This document shows, piece after piece, positions 43,989-52,505 of a DNA stretch of 64,000 bases. The translations under genes and the position numbers were made by a program. Origin of the DNA: Chloroflexota bacterium (GTDB taxonomy: Bacteria > Chloroflexota > UBA6077 > FW602-bin22 > JACPRP01); the NCBI GenBank assembly GCA_023480885.1, contig JAMCWX010000061.1, forward strand, positions 51,956 through 115,955, given 5' to 3'. The notes under the pieces were generated by a model. It saw only the letters and a program-made list of their open reading frames with translations, did no database searches and was not told where the DNA came from. Each line of letters opens with the position of its first letter. Within the stretch, counting starts at the first letter, position 1.

Positions 43989-44648
43989 ATGACTTCAGCA
44001 AAGGTAGAAGAGTACCTTGAGGCAATTCATAAGCTAGAGCAGATAGACAGGCCGGTGCGCGCACATAGATTGGCAGAATGTCTCAAAGTGTCTCCCCCTT
44101 CCGTGGCCGAAATGCTCAAGAAGCTCTGCCGCGAGGGCTTCGTCGAGCGAACGGCCGATATGGGCATACTGCTGACAGAAAAGGGAGAGAAAGCTGCCAT
44201 CGGGCTAGTGCGGCAGCACCGCCTCTGGGAGCGTTTTCTGACCGATGTATTGGGAATATCCTGGGACAAAGTTCACGACGATGCCTGCCGGCTGGAACAC
44301 GTGGCTTCGCCTGAGGTGCAAGAGGGCCTGGAGAAGCTGCTGGCGAACCCCGATACCTGTCCGCACGGCCATCCGATCCCGAGCAAGGACGGCGTCTACG
44401 CGCAGCAGAACACCGTGCCGCTGACCAATCTTGGGGCTGGGCAGAGGGCGCTGATCGTGCGCATCAGCGAGGAAGAGCCCGAGATGCTTCATTACCTAGC
44501 GACGCTGGGCCTCATCCCCAAGATTCGCATCAAGATCGAGGAGGTGGCGCCCTTCCGCGGGCCGCTCCTGGTGAAGGTGGGCAAAGCGAAGTATGCCCTG
44601 GGCCGAGAAGTGGCCTCGAAAATCCAGGTTTCGGAGATAGTGAACTGA
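43989..44648 (+). CDS. DtxR/MntR-family metalloregulator with C-terminal FeoA domain
   Basis: 219 residues from the ATG at 43989 (GGGAGG six bases upstream). Residues 1-65 are the winged HTH ('SAKVEEYLEAIHKLEQ', 'SPPSVAEMLKKLCREGFVER'); 66-140 the dimerisation and metal domain ('LVRQHRLWERFLTDVLG', 'DDACRLEHVASPEVQEGLEK', 'CPHGHPIP'), whose E, C/H residues form the metal site; 150-219 is a FeoA/SH3-like domain ('VPLTNLGAGQRALIVRI', 'GLIPKIRIKIEE'). It probably represses itself and feoB when Fe(II) or Mn(II) is abundant. The stop overlaps the feoB start by one base. Confidence 0.92.
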   Translation: MTSAKVEEYLEAIHKLEQIDRPVRAHRLAECLKVSPPSVAEMLKKLCREGFVERTADMGILLTEKGEKAAIGLVRQHRLWERFLTDVLGISWDKVHDDACRLEHVASPEVQEGLEKLLANPDTCPHGHPIPSKDGVYAQQNTVPLTNLGAGQRALIVRISEEEPEMLHYLATLGLIPKIRIKIEEVAPFRGPLLVKVGKAKYALGREVASKIQVSEIVN

Positions 44649-46669
44649 TGCCAATCTCCTGCCATTCGGCCCTGCCACAGATTAGAACCGACACCGCTCT
44701 GACCCTGGCCCTGGCGGGCAATCCCAACGTCGGCAAGTCCAGCATCTTCAATCAGCTCACCGGCATGGGCGTCATCACCGCGAACTATCCAGGCAAGACG
44801 GTCGAGGTAAACATGTCCACGGCCACCTTCGACGGGCTGCAGATCGGCATCGTCGACCTCCCTGGCACCTACGCTCTCGGGGCGGTCTCCGAGGACCAAT
44901 GGGTGGCGCGACAGGCGGTCCTCGAAGGCAAGCCCGATGCCGTCGTCGTCATCCTCGACGCCACCAACCTCGCGCGCAACCTGTACATGCTTCTCCAGTT
45001 CCTCGACCTCGGCTTTCCCATCATCGCGGCCTTGAATATAGTAGACCAGGCGAAGCGCCAGGGAATCGAGACAGATGCCCGCAAGCTGGCCGAGGCTCTG
45101 GGCGTGCCCGTGGTGCAGACGGTTGCTATCAACGGGAAAGGGCTCGACGAACTGGTCCGCGTGGCGGTGGGAGTGGCGCGAAGCCCCGGCTGCTGTGAAA
45201 TCCGCTCGCCAGGCTATGGGCAGGACATCGAGCGTGCTATCGAGCTTCTCTCCAAAGAAATCGAGAGCAAGATTACCGACAGACCGTACAATCTTTCCGC
45301 GCGTGCTATCGCTATCCTGCTGCTGGAAAACGACCCGGATTTCGTTGGCCTGATCGAGTCGCAGCCTAACGGCCAGGACACTCTGGCGGCGGCGAGTAAG
45401 TTGGCAGCCGAGATAGAAAGAGACCATGGCGAGGCCGCGCCGATGCGCATCGCCCGCGAGCGACACGGTCTGGCCGGAACGATAACCGCGCAGGCGGAAA
45501 CCATCAAGAGAAAGCCATCCAGCTATCTCGTCGACAGGCTCTGGCAGTACACCACGGCGCCGTGGACGGGCATGCCGATCTTGCTGCTCGCGCTGGCGTC
45601 GATCTTCGGGTTCCTCTTCTTCGCTGGGAGCTATCTATCGACCGTCTTCGGCGACCTGTGGGCAGCCCTCCTTTCGCCGATCATCGACGGAGCCATCTAC
45701 TTCGTCTTCGGCCAGAGCGTGATTTCCAAGATCCTCATCTGGGGACCTGACGCGGGCATCCAGGCATCGCTTTCGGTGGGCATTCCCTACGTCCTCACGT
45801 TTTATTTCATTCTTGCGCTTCTCGAAGACACGGGCTACCTCAACTCCGTGGCCTTTCTCACCGACCGCATTATGCACAATCTGGGTCTTCATGGCAGGGC
45901 CGCGATTCCTCTGGTTGCGGGAGCAGGTTGCAACGTGCCCGCGATCATCGGCACGCGCGTGCTCACGACGATGCGCGAGAGGGTTATCGCCAGCTTCTTG
46001 ATCGTCCTCGTGCCTTGCAGCGCCCGCACGGCCGTCATTCTCGGCGCCGTCTATCTATATGCGGGATGGCAGCCGGCGATGGCGATCTATCTCATCGTCT
46101 TCGCCTTGATTTTCGCCGTGGGAATCGGCTTGAACAAGCTGATGCCCGGGCAACCGACGGGCCTGGTGATGGAGATGTTCCCGTTCCGCACCCCAAACCT
46201 GGCGACGATAATCAAGAAGACCTGGTACAGGTTCAAGGACTTCGTCTTCGTCGCCACGCCCATCGTGCTCGGCGGCAGCCTGGTTCTGGGTGCTCTCTAC
46301 GAGACCGGCTACATCTGGTATCTCACCGGCCCGCTATCGCCAGTAGTGGAAGGATGGCTTGGATTGCCCGCCGTGGCTGGCCTGACGCTGATCTTCGCCG
46401 TGCTGCGCAAGGAGCTCGCCCTCCAGTTGCTCGTGGCGCTCGCACTGGTGCGATACGGGCACGATGCCCAGAACCTGCTGCTCTTCATGGACGCCAGGCA
46501 GCTATTCGTCTACGCCCTAGTCAACACGATCTACATCCCCTGCGTGGCCACGATCGCCGTTCTCGGCAAGGAGCTTGGCTGGAAGAGGGCAGCCTTGATA
46601 GTGGCGGCTACGGTGACCCTGGCGGGAGTAATCGGTGGGGTGGCGAACTGGGTGATGGGGTCGCTTTGA
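44648..46669 (+). CDS. feoB: Ferrous iron transporter FeoB
   Basis: 673 residues. The N-terminal G domain has G1 'GNPNVGKSS', G3 'DLPGTYAL' and 'NIVDQAKRQGI' as a variant of the G4 NxxD. A helical GDI-like region follows to about 280, then the membrane domain with paired Gate motifs ('GYLNSVAFLTDRIMHNLGLHGRAAIPLVAGAGCNVPAI' seen in part; Cys in 'GAGCNVPA'). It moves Fe(II) into the cell. It has no separate FeoA; the fused regulator upstream carries that domain. One-base overlap with the regulator gene shows translational coupling. Confidence 0.95.
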   Translation: MPISCHSALPQIRTDTALTLALAGNPNVGKSSIFNQLTGMGVITANYPGKTVEVNMSTATFDGLQIGIVDLPGTYALGAVSEDQWVARQAVLEGKPDAVVVILDATNLARNLYMLLQFLDLGFPIIAALNIVDQAKRQGIETDARKLAEALGVPVVQTVAINGKGLDELVRVAVGVARSPGCCEIRSPGYGQDIERAIELLSKEIESKITDRPYNLSARAIAILLLENDPDFVGLIESQPNGQDTLAAASKLAAEIERDHGEAAPMRIARERHGLAGTITAQAETIKRKPSSYLVDRLWQYTTAPWTGMPILLLALASIFGFLFFAGSYLSTVFGDLWAALLSPIIDGAIYFVFGQSVISKILIWGPDAGIQASLSVGIPYVLTFYFILALLEDTGYLNSVAFLTDRIMHNLGLHGRAAIPLVAGAGCNVPAIIGTRVLTTMRERVIASFLIVLVPCSARTAVILGAVYLYAGWQPAMAIYLIVFALIFAVGIGLNKLMPGQPTGLVMEMFPFRTPNLATIIKKTWYRFKDFVFVATPIVLGGSLVLGALYETGYIWYLTGPLSPVVEGWLGLPAVAGLTLIFAVLRKELALQLLVALALVRYGHDAQNLLLFMDARQLFVYALVNTIYIPCVATIAVLGKELGWKRAALIVAATVTLAGVIGGVANWVMGSL

Positions 46670-46706
46670 GGGAGCTGCAGGAGGTATGACTCAACCTGCG
46701 GGCGGT

Positions 46707-46801
46707 CCCTCACCCGTCCTCCTTTCAGTCGGACGACCTCTCCCAGAGGGAGAGGTGCCCCGTGTTTCTCCTCTTCCGCCTAAGGCGGACTAGGGTGAGG
46801 G
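46707..46801. repeat. Nested inverted-repeat element (REP-like), between feoB and iscS
   Basis: CCCTCACCC (46707-46715) pairs with GGGTGAGGG (46793-46801) and encloses two smaller hairpins, CCTCTCCC/GGGAGAGG (46737-46755) and CCGCC/GGCGG (46776-46788), giving a cloverleaf. It lies between convergent genes. Elements with these 'ccctcaccc...ctctccc' words are widespread bacterial intergenic repeats; it may also end transcription from both sides. Confidence 0.75.
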
Positions 46802-46837
46802 CCCGTTCAACTCCACGAAAACCGCGCTGGCTCGGTC

Positions 46838-48010
46838 TTACGACGCTGAGCTGGCGAGTGGCGACATCGCCCGCAGCTTGGCGATGATGCCAGGCAGGGC
46901 CGTGATGACGCGGTCGATTTGCTCCTCGTCATTGTCCATGCCGGTCGTCAGCCTGAGGCTGCCGTGCGCGATCTCGACGGGGATGCCCATAGCGCGCAGC
47001 ACGTGCGAAGGCTCGAGCGAAGCAGAGGTGCACGCCGAGCCGCTGGAGGCCGCGATTCCCAGCATGTCCAGGTTGAGAAGAATCGATTCGCCTTCGACGA
47101 ACTCGAAGCAGAAGCTGGCATTGTTCGGCAGCCGGTTCGTCGGGTGGCCCGTGAGAATCGTGCGGTCGATCTTCGTGATTCCGGCGATCAGCTTATCGCG
47201 TAGCTTCCGCGCGTGCTCGTTCCTGCTCTCCATCTCGTCGTAAGACATCTTGAGAGCCGTCGCCATGCCAACGATGCCCGCCGTATTCTCCGTGCCCGCT
47301 CGCCGATGCCTCTCCTGTCCGCCGCCTTGCTGCTGTGGGAGGATGGAGGTGCCGCGCCTGACGTAAAGAGCGCCGACGCCTTTCGGACCGTAGAACTTAT
47401 GGGCGCTCATGCTTAGCATGTCGACGCCCAGTCTGTCCACGTTGATATCCAGGCTCCCGGTTGCCTGTACGGCGTCCGTGTGGAAGAAGATGCCCTTGCC
47501 CTTGATCATTTTGGCGATCTCCTCGATAGGCTCGATGGTGCCCACCTCGTTGTTCGCCATCATAATCGTGATGAGGGTCGTCGTGGGCCTGATGGCCGTG
47601 GCCAGCGCGTCCAGGTCGACGACGCCGTGCTTGTCCACAGACACATGAGTTATCTCAAAGCCGAAGTGCTTCTGCAGGTATTCGCAGGTGTGCGAAACCG
47701 CGTGGTGCTCGATGGGCGACGTGATGATATGGTTGCCGCGCTTGCGCTGGGATAGAGCGACGCCCTTGATGGCCAGGTTATCGCTTTCCGAGCCGCCGCT
47801 GGTGAAGATGATCTCGTTAGCCTTAGCGCCCAGGATCTCGGCCACCGTGTCTCGCGCGTGGTCGAGCCCGGCGCGGGTCTCGCGCGCGATCGAATAGATG
47901 CTCGAAGGGTTTCCGAACTTCTCCGAGAAGTAAGGAAGCATAGCCTCCAGCACCTTGGGGTGAACCGGGGTAGTCGCCGCGTGGTCAAGATATATCAACT
48001 TTGTGTCCAT
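46838..48010 (-). CDS. iscS: Cysteine desulfurase (IscS/NifS type)
   Basis: 390 residues from the ATG at 48010 (GGAGG six bases upstream). 'YLDHAATTPVHP', 'IFTSGGSESDNLAIKG', 'HHAVSHTCEYL', 'DAVQATG', PLP lysine in 'MSAHKFYGPKG', and the class I active Cys in 'SSGSACTSASLEPSHVL'. It supplies persulfide sulfur for Fe-S clusters and thiolated tRNA. It overlaps the Rrf2/IscR gene by 26 nt. No IscU or SufU gene follows; the downstream side is the repeat element. Confidence 0.95.
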   Translation of the reverse strand: MDTKLIYLDHAATTPVHPKVLEAMLPYFSEKFGNPSSIYSIARETRAGLDHARDTVAEILGAKANEIIFTSGGSESDNLAIKGVALSQRKRGNHIITSPIEHHAVSHTCEYLQKHFGFEITHVSVDKHGVVDLDALATAIRPTTTLITIMMANNEVGTIEPIEEIAKMIKGKGIFFHTDAVQATGSLDINVDRLGVDMLSMSAHKFYGPKGVGALYVRRGTSILPQQQGGGQERHRRAGTENTAGIVGMATALKMSYDEMESRNEHARKLRDKLIAGITKIDRTILTGHPTNRLPNNASFCFEFVEGESILLNLDMLGIAASSGSACTSASLEPSHVLRAMGIPVEIAHGSLRLTTGMDNDEEQIDRVITALPGIIAKLRAMSPLASSAS

Positions 48011-48458
48011 CAGCACCCTCCTGTTCCTCGATTAATGAAGCGTCGCGCTGCACGGACTGGCACACGTCGTACAGGGAGGTCGAGTCGAGCACCTGCGCGA
48101 TGCTCTCGCGCATCTTGACCCAGACGTCCCTGGTGATGCAAGCGCTCTCGCGGTCGCAGCACGATTGCCCCTCCTCCGAGGCGCACTCGACGGGAGCTAG
48201 CGGTCCTTCCAGCACGCGCACGATCTCGCCCACCGAGATCAGCTTAGGCTCACGTGCCAACTGGTAGCCGCCGTGAATGCCACGAGTGGCGATCACGAGT
48301 CCAGCGCGGCGGAGCAGAGCGACGAGCTGTTCGAGATAGGCGAGAGACAGTCCCTCCGTCTCGGCGATATCGGCCAGCGACAGGGGACCGCGACCGTAGG
48401 AACATGCCAGTTCGGCCATAGCCCTGAGACCATAATGACTGCGAGTCGACAGCTTCAC
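47985..48458 (-). CDS. Rrf2/IscR-like Fe-S regulator
   Basis: 157 residues from the GTG at 48458, matching the usual family start 'KLSTRSHYGLRAMAELA'; a TTG six bases earlier is too near the ribosome site. HTH: 'PLSLADIAETEGLSLAYLEQLVALLRRAGLV', wing 'RGIHGGYQLARE'. The cluster region has Cys at about 92, 100, 101 and 107 ('ECASEEGQSCCDRESAC'), a richer set than canonical IscR (three Cys). It most likely senses [2Fe-2S] supply and controls itself and iscS through the palindrome over its transcription start. Confidence 0.92.
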   Translation of the reverse strand: MKLSTRSHYGLRAMAELACSYGRGPLSLADIAETEGLSLAYLEQLVALLRRAGLVIATRGIHGGYQLAREPKLISVGEIVRVLEGPLAPVECASEEGQSCCDRESACITRDVWVKMRESIAQVLDSTSLYDVCQSVQRDASLIEEQEGADGHKVDIS

Positions 48459-48463
48459 GATCA

Positions 48464-48488
48464 AAATCCTAGTAAATTACTCGGATTT
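48464..48488. promoter_or_regulatory. Rrf2/IscR-type operator
   Basis: AAATCC-T-AGTAA-A-TTACT-C-GGATTT is a 25-bp inverted repeat with 11 of 12 base pairs matched. It lies between the -10 box and the start codon of the Rrf2 gene, covering the transcription start, and resembles the length and symmetry of known IscR/CymR-type sites. Confidence 0.82.
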
Positions 48489-48517
48489 AATATACCACGT
48501 GGGAGGGGAGGTGTCAA
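48489..48517 (-). promoter_or_regulatory. Promoter of the iscR-like/iscS operon
   Basis: On the minus strand TTGACA (48517-48512), 17-bp spacer, TATATT (48494-48489). The palindromic operator begins at the next base. Confidence 0.8.
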
Positions 48518-48666
48518 GGAGTTTGTGGGATAGGAGATAGAACTCCCAAAAATAGTGCCCTTGATGCTCAAATTGGTGGCCGCTGCCTGTCTTACCTGTG
48601 AAAAGGCGCTTGTACCTTCTCCGCCGGTAAGTGTACATTATGCAGAGACACACTTGGATCAGGAGG

Positions 48667-49939
48667 ATGTGGAGGGCGATGGCCATAGCCAATCGCGACA
48701 TGAACAAGGTTGTAGAGAATGACACGCCTATACATGATTGGTACAGGTTCGTGCTGTCCTTCCCGCCGCATCTGGTTCGTGACTACTGCGACCGATTGGG
48801 GGTTGGCCCGGCAGACCGCGTCCTCGACCCGTTCTGTGGGACAGGAACCGTGCTTGTCGAATGTAAGAAGCTTGGCATCTCAAGCATCGGTATCGAGGCC
48901 CATCCGATGTCCGCGTTCGCCAGCGCCGTGAAGGTGGATTGGCTGCCTGGTCCCGACGACTTACTCAGCCACGCGACTCGAGTCGCAGCCGCTGCAGAAA
49001 GGAGCGTTGCCGCCGTCGCGGGGGGCTGCGAACCCTTCCTCCTGAGGCGAAGAATCTGTTGCTGACGGACAGCATCAGCGATGTCGTACTCCACAAGACA
49101 CTGGTTCTCCTCGACTGCCTGGAGCGCATGCGTGATGATCGCTACCATCGTCACGAGCAACTCGCCCTCGCCAGGGCTGTGGTGCGTGATTGCTGCAATC
49201 TTCACTTTGGACCAGAAGTAGGGGTAGCGCCCCGGCATCGCGGCGGAAATTGGACGCACCTGTTGTGCTGTCCTGGCTTGCCGGCATCCGCACAATCGCC
49301 GAGGATCTTCGCCAAGTGCGCGCAAGCGCGCGGACGCCAGCGAGCGTGTACAACGATGACTCCCGTAGAATCGCCGGAATACTTGCGCCTCGGTCCATCG
49401 ACGTCGTGATCACATCGCCGCCATACCCGAACGAGAAGGACTACACCAGGACCACAAGACTCGAGTCCGTGCTACTTGGGTTCATCCGAAGCAAGTCAGA
49501 TCTGCGCGACGTGAAGAACGGACTGATCCGGTCAAACACTCGCAACGCCTACAAACAAGACGCTGATGATGAGTGGGTTTGGGAGCATTCGGAAATCCAA
49601 CGCATAGCTGCTAATATCGAGGCACGCCGTATTGAGCTGGGCAAGACGAGCGGCTTCGAGCGGCTCTATCACCGCGTCGCCAAGCTATACTTCGGCGGCA
49701 TGGCTCGGCACCTGGCGGAATTGCGCGAGGTCCTGCGGCCTGGCGCCAGGCTCGCTTACGTCGTGGGCGACCAGGCAAGTTATCTGCAAGTGATGATCAG
49801 GACAGGACAGCTCCTGGCCGACATCAGTAAGTCATTGGGCTATGAGGTGACGGGAATAGACCTGTTCCGAACTCGCATCGCGGCTGCTACCCGTCAGCAG
49901 ATGGGGGAAGAGGTGCTGTTGCTGCGTCGGCCGGGATAG
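48667..49939 (+). pseudogene. Site-specific DNA methyltransferase broken by two frameshifts
   Basis: The coding sense passes through three frames. Frame from 48667 (AGGAGG just upstream; ATG at 48679 also possible) gives 'FPPHLVRDYCDRLGV' and SAM motif 'VLDPFCGTGTVLVECKKLG'. It fails near 49018-49040, around a G6 run, where another frame continues with 'PPEAKNLLLTDSISDVVLHKTLVLL'. Near 49205-49235 a third frame takes over with 'WLAGIRTIAEDLRQV', the catalytic 'VVITSPPYPNEKDYTR' (motif IV) and 'GARLAYVVGDQAS'. Together they make a N4/N6-type methylase of about 420 residues. Either a decaying gene or sequencing indels; the next gene is nuclease-like. Confidence 0.78.
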
Positions 49940-49958
49940 AATCGTTGGAGGCAGGAGG

Positions 49959-50474
49959 GTGTTGTGGCTGATTATCCTTCCATCTGGCAGGTCCCGCTAC
50001 CGCTTCCAGGCAACTGACATCGCAACGATCTCGCCCAGGCCAGGGATGATCGAGATCAAGATACCCGACGCAACGCCAGGGATAATAATGCAGAACGCTC
50101 TTGGCGACGAACAGGGGCTACTGGCGAAAGTCCGATACAACCGTCTCATTGATACGTTTCTGGGTATGACCTGCTATTCGCTGCAAAGCCACTTGCGAAC
50201 CACCGTTGTCGAAATCGGCCAAGTCGAGACGGATGAGATTTACGTAGGTGTCGACAAGAGAGGTGCACAATACGTAGTTCCGGTGCAGGCGAAGCGGGGC
50301 AAGGATAAACTCTCCGTGGTGCAGATTTGGCAGGACTTCGCCATGAGCGCCGACAAATTTCCAAATCTCATTTGCCGGCCTGTTGCCTCAATTCAGATGA
50401 AAGACGATGTGGATGATATTGCATGCATCACGCCGCATATAGAGCGTAGACGTCAAGCGCACAGGAAATGGTGA
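49959..50474 (+). pseudogene. PD-(D/E)xK-like nuclease, probable restriction partner, likely incomplete
   Basis: 171 codons. The part 'ISPRPGMIEIKIPDATPG', 'DEQGLLAKVRYNRLIDTFLG' and 'VETDEIYVGVDKRG' then 'VVPVQAKRGKDKLSVVQI' has the D...QxK arrangement of PD-(D/E)xK nucleases. Upstream, a GTG at 49964 with AGGAGG five bases before it opens a different frame ('ADYPSIWQVPLPLPG') that stops at 50015, so the natural N-terminus may be shifted out of frame. The last 25 residues look degenerate. Placed 19 nt after the broken methylase, it reads as the endonuclease of a decayed restriction-modification pair. Family identity is not certain. Confidence 0.5.
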
Positions 50475-50713
50475 GAGCCCCAATGTGGCGCGTATTCAGC
50501 TACGCTCACGGGCAGATATGCCGTGAGAGCGATCTTGGTGGGGTTACGGAAGCCAGCGCGGGGTGTTAGCGTTGGTAACTGGCTTCTGGGGCGTAGCGAG
50601 GCACTGCAGATGTATACCCCGTCGCCAGTGCTGGCCTCAAGCGAGAAGTGGCTGTTACTGCCAGCTATCTTTAAGAAATAGGGGGATTCAGAATCGGCCT
50701 TCAGAATGGCTGT

Positions 50714-52162
50714 CTACTTCCCTCTCTCCCCCGCCGGCGGCTTGTAGATGTGGATGGCCCGACCGTCGACGTCGAGCGATGCTTCGCCAACCGCCTCGCT
50801 CAGCGTGGGGTGCGCGTGGATGCTGAGACCGATCTCGTACGGCGTCGACTCCAGCAGCTTGGCCAGGGTCGGTTCGGCTATCATCTCCGTAACGTGGGGG
50901 CCAATGAGGTGCACGCCCAGAATCTCTCCGCTCTTATCGTCGCTGACCACTTTCGCGAAGCCCTCAGCCTCCCCATTGATCAAAGCCCGCGCGTTGGCCT
51001 GGAACGGGAACTTTCCGACCCTCACGGCAAAGCCCTGATCGCGGGCCTCCTGCTCGGTGAGCCCGACGCTGGCTATCTCGGGACGTGAATAGGTGGCGCG
51101 CGGCACGCGATTCGGCTCGACTGGCTCGACGTGCTCCCCGGCGATTGTCTCCACGGCAACTACGCCCTCCACCATCGCCTTGTGGGCGAGTTGGAATCCG
51201 CCTATGACGTCGCCGACAGCGTAGATGCCTGGCACGTTCGTGCGCTGCTGCTTGTCGACCTTGATGAAGGCTCGGTCCATCGCCACGTTCAGTGCTTCCA
51301 GGCCAATGCCTTTGACGTTGGTGCCGCGACCGACCGCCACCAGCAGAACTTCTGCACGGAGGGTCTCCTGTTTGCCTTCCGCGCTCACATCGACCGAGAC
51401 GCCATCCTCGCTCACCTGCACGTTGCCTGCTTTGGCTCCAGTGATCGATTTTATTCCACGTCTGTTGTACGCCTTCGTAAGCTCGGTAGAGATATCGCGG
51501 TCTTCCAGTGGCACCAGCGCAGGTAGCATCTCGACGATGGTCACCTCGGCGCCAAAATCCTTGAAGATCGAGGCGAACTCGACGCCGACCGCGCCAGCGC
51601 CGATGATGATCACGCTGCGCGGCACGTCCGCTAATCGCAGAGCGTGATCGCTGTTGATGATCCGCTTGCCGTCATAGGGCATCCCCGGGATTTCCTTGGG
51701 AAACGAGCCCGTGGCGACGATCACGTTTGCCGCGCGAATCGTTCGTTCCTGTCCATCCGCAGTGCGCACCGCTATCGTCGAGGCCGCGGTGAGGCGGCCG
51801 TCGCCACGAATCAGCGTCACTTTCTGCTTTTGCAGCAGGAACTCGATGCCACGAATGAGCTGGGCGACGATCTGATCCGTGCGCTTGAGCAGGCGAGGAT
51901 AGTCTAGCGTGGCGTTCTCTACGGCTACTCCATAGTCGAGACCTCGCCGCACGCGAGCCAGCAGCCCAGCCGTTTCCAGGAATGACTTCGTGGGGATGCA
52001 ACCTCGGTTCAGACAGGTACCGCCTAGCTTATCTCTCTCGACGAGCGCCACCTTCAGTCCGAGCTGACCCCCCCTGATGGCGGCCACGTAGCCGCCCGAT
52101 CCACCGCCAAGAATGGCGACGTCGTAGCTATCGCCGCTCGAGATATCGTCTCTATCGGTCAT
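50714..52162 (-). CDS. lpdA: Dihydrolipoyl dehydrogenase
   Basis: 482 residues. FAD motif 'VAILGGGSGGYVAAIRGGQ', redox disulfide C50-L-N-R-G-C55 in 'GGTCLNRGCIPTKS', NAD motif 'IIGAGAVGVEFASIFKDFG', 'GIYAVGDVIGG', and the C-terminal His-Glu pair in 'IHAHPTLSEAVGEA'. It reoxidises the dihydrolipoyl arm of GcvH and of 2-oxoacid dehydrogenases. No E1/E2 gene is nearby, so it probably serves the glycine cleavage operon of this window as L protein. Ribosome site GAGGGG seven bases upstream. The 239 bp downstream (50475-50713) hold no gene. Confidence 0.95.
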   Translation of the reverse strand: MTDRDDISSGDSYDVAILGGGSGGYVAAIRGGQLGLKVALVERDKLGGTCLNRGCIPTKSFLETAGLLARVRRGLDYGVAVENATLDYPRLLKRTDQIVAQLIRGIEFLLQKQKVTLIRGDGRLTAASTIAVRTADGQERTIRAANVIVATGSFPKEIPGMPYDGKRIINSDHALRLADVPRSVIIIGAGAVGVEFASIFKDFGAEVTIVEMLPALVPLEDRDISTELTKAYNRRGIKSITGAKAGNVQVSEDGVSVDVSAEGKQETLRAEVLLVAVGRGTNVKGIGLEALNVAMDRAFIKVDKQQRTNVPGIYAVGDVIGGFQLAHKAMVEGVVAVETIAGEHVEPVEPNRVPRATYSRPEIASVGLTEQEARDQGFAVRVGKFPFQANARALINGEAEGFAKVVSDDKSGEILGVHLIGPHVTEMIAEPTLAKLLESTPYEIGLSIHAHPTLSEAVGEASLDVDGRAIHIYKPPAGERGK

Positions 52163-52266
52163 TCGTTCACCCCTCGTCGTTATCGACTATAAGACAAAAA
52201 TACCAAAAGCCTTTTGATTAGTCAAGCAACCGCCTCGAAGCTATTGGCTGCGCGCAAACTGATGGT

Positions 52267-52413
52267 TGCGGCTACATTGTGCGCGCGCAGCGCGCAAGAT
52301 AGTGTAGCCGCAGGTTTTCCTCTCCGAGATCCTTTCCAAGATGCCGCGCTCCTTTTGTAAGGGGATGGAGCGCGGCGAGCCCGCCCCCTTTTGCAAATAA
52401 GATTGGGGCGGGC
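52267..52413. repeat. Three consecutive long hairpins between lpd and folC
   Basis: TGCGGCTACA/TGTAGCCGCA (52267-52312, with an inner TTGTGCGCGC/GCGCGCAAGA arm), GCCGCGCTCC/GGAGCGCGGC (52343-52376) and GCCCGCCCC/GGGGCGGGC (52379-52413) stand in series in the 343-bp divergent gap. The loops of the second and third share CTTTTG. Not a recognised RNA family. Confidence 0.7.
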
Positions 52414-52442
52414 GAAGCCTGCGCGGACCCACTGCCTTTCTT

Positions 52443-52471
52443 TTGCTCCCACTTCCACGCTGTGATATACT
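52443..52471 (+). promoter_or_regulatory. Promoter of folC
   Basis: TTGCTC (52443-52448), 17-bp spacer, TATACT (52466-52471), 34 bp before the ATG at 52506. It rules out the in-frame TTG at 52443 as a start. Confidence 0.6.
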
Positions 52472-52505
52472 CGGAGGGCCTGCGGGACATCGAACCACCG
52501 CATTT

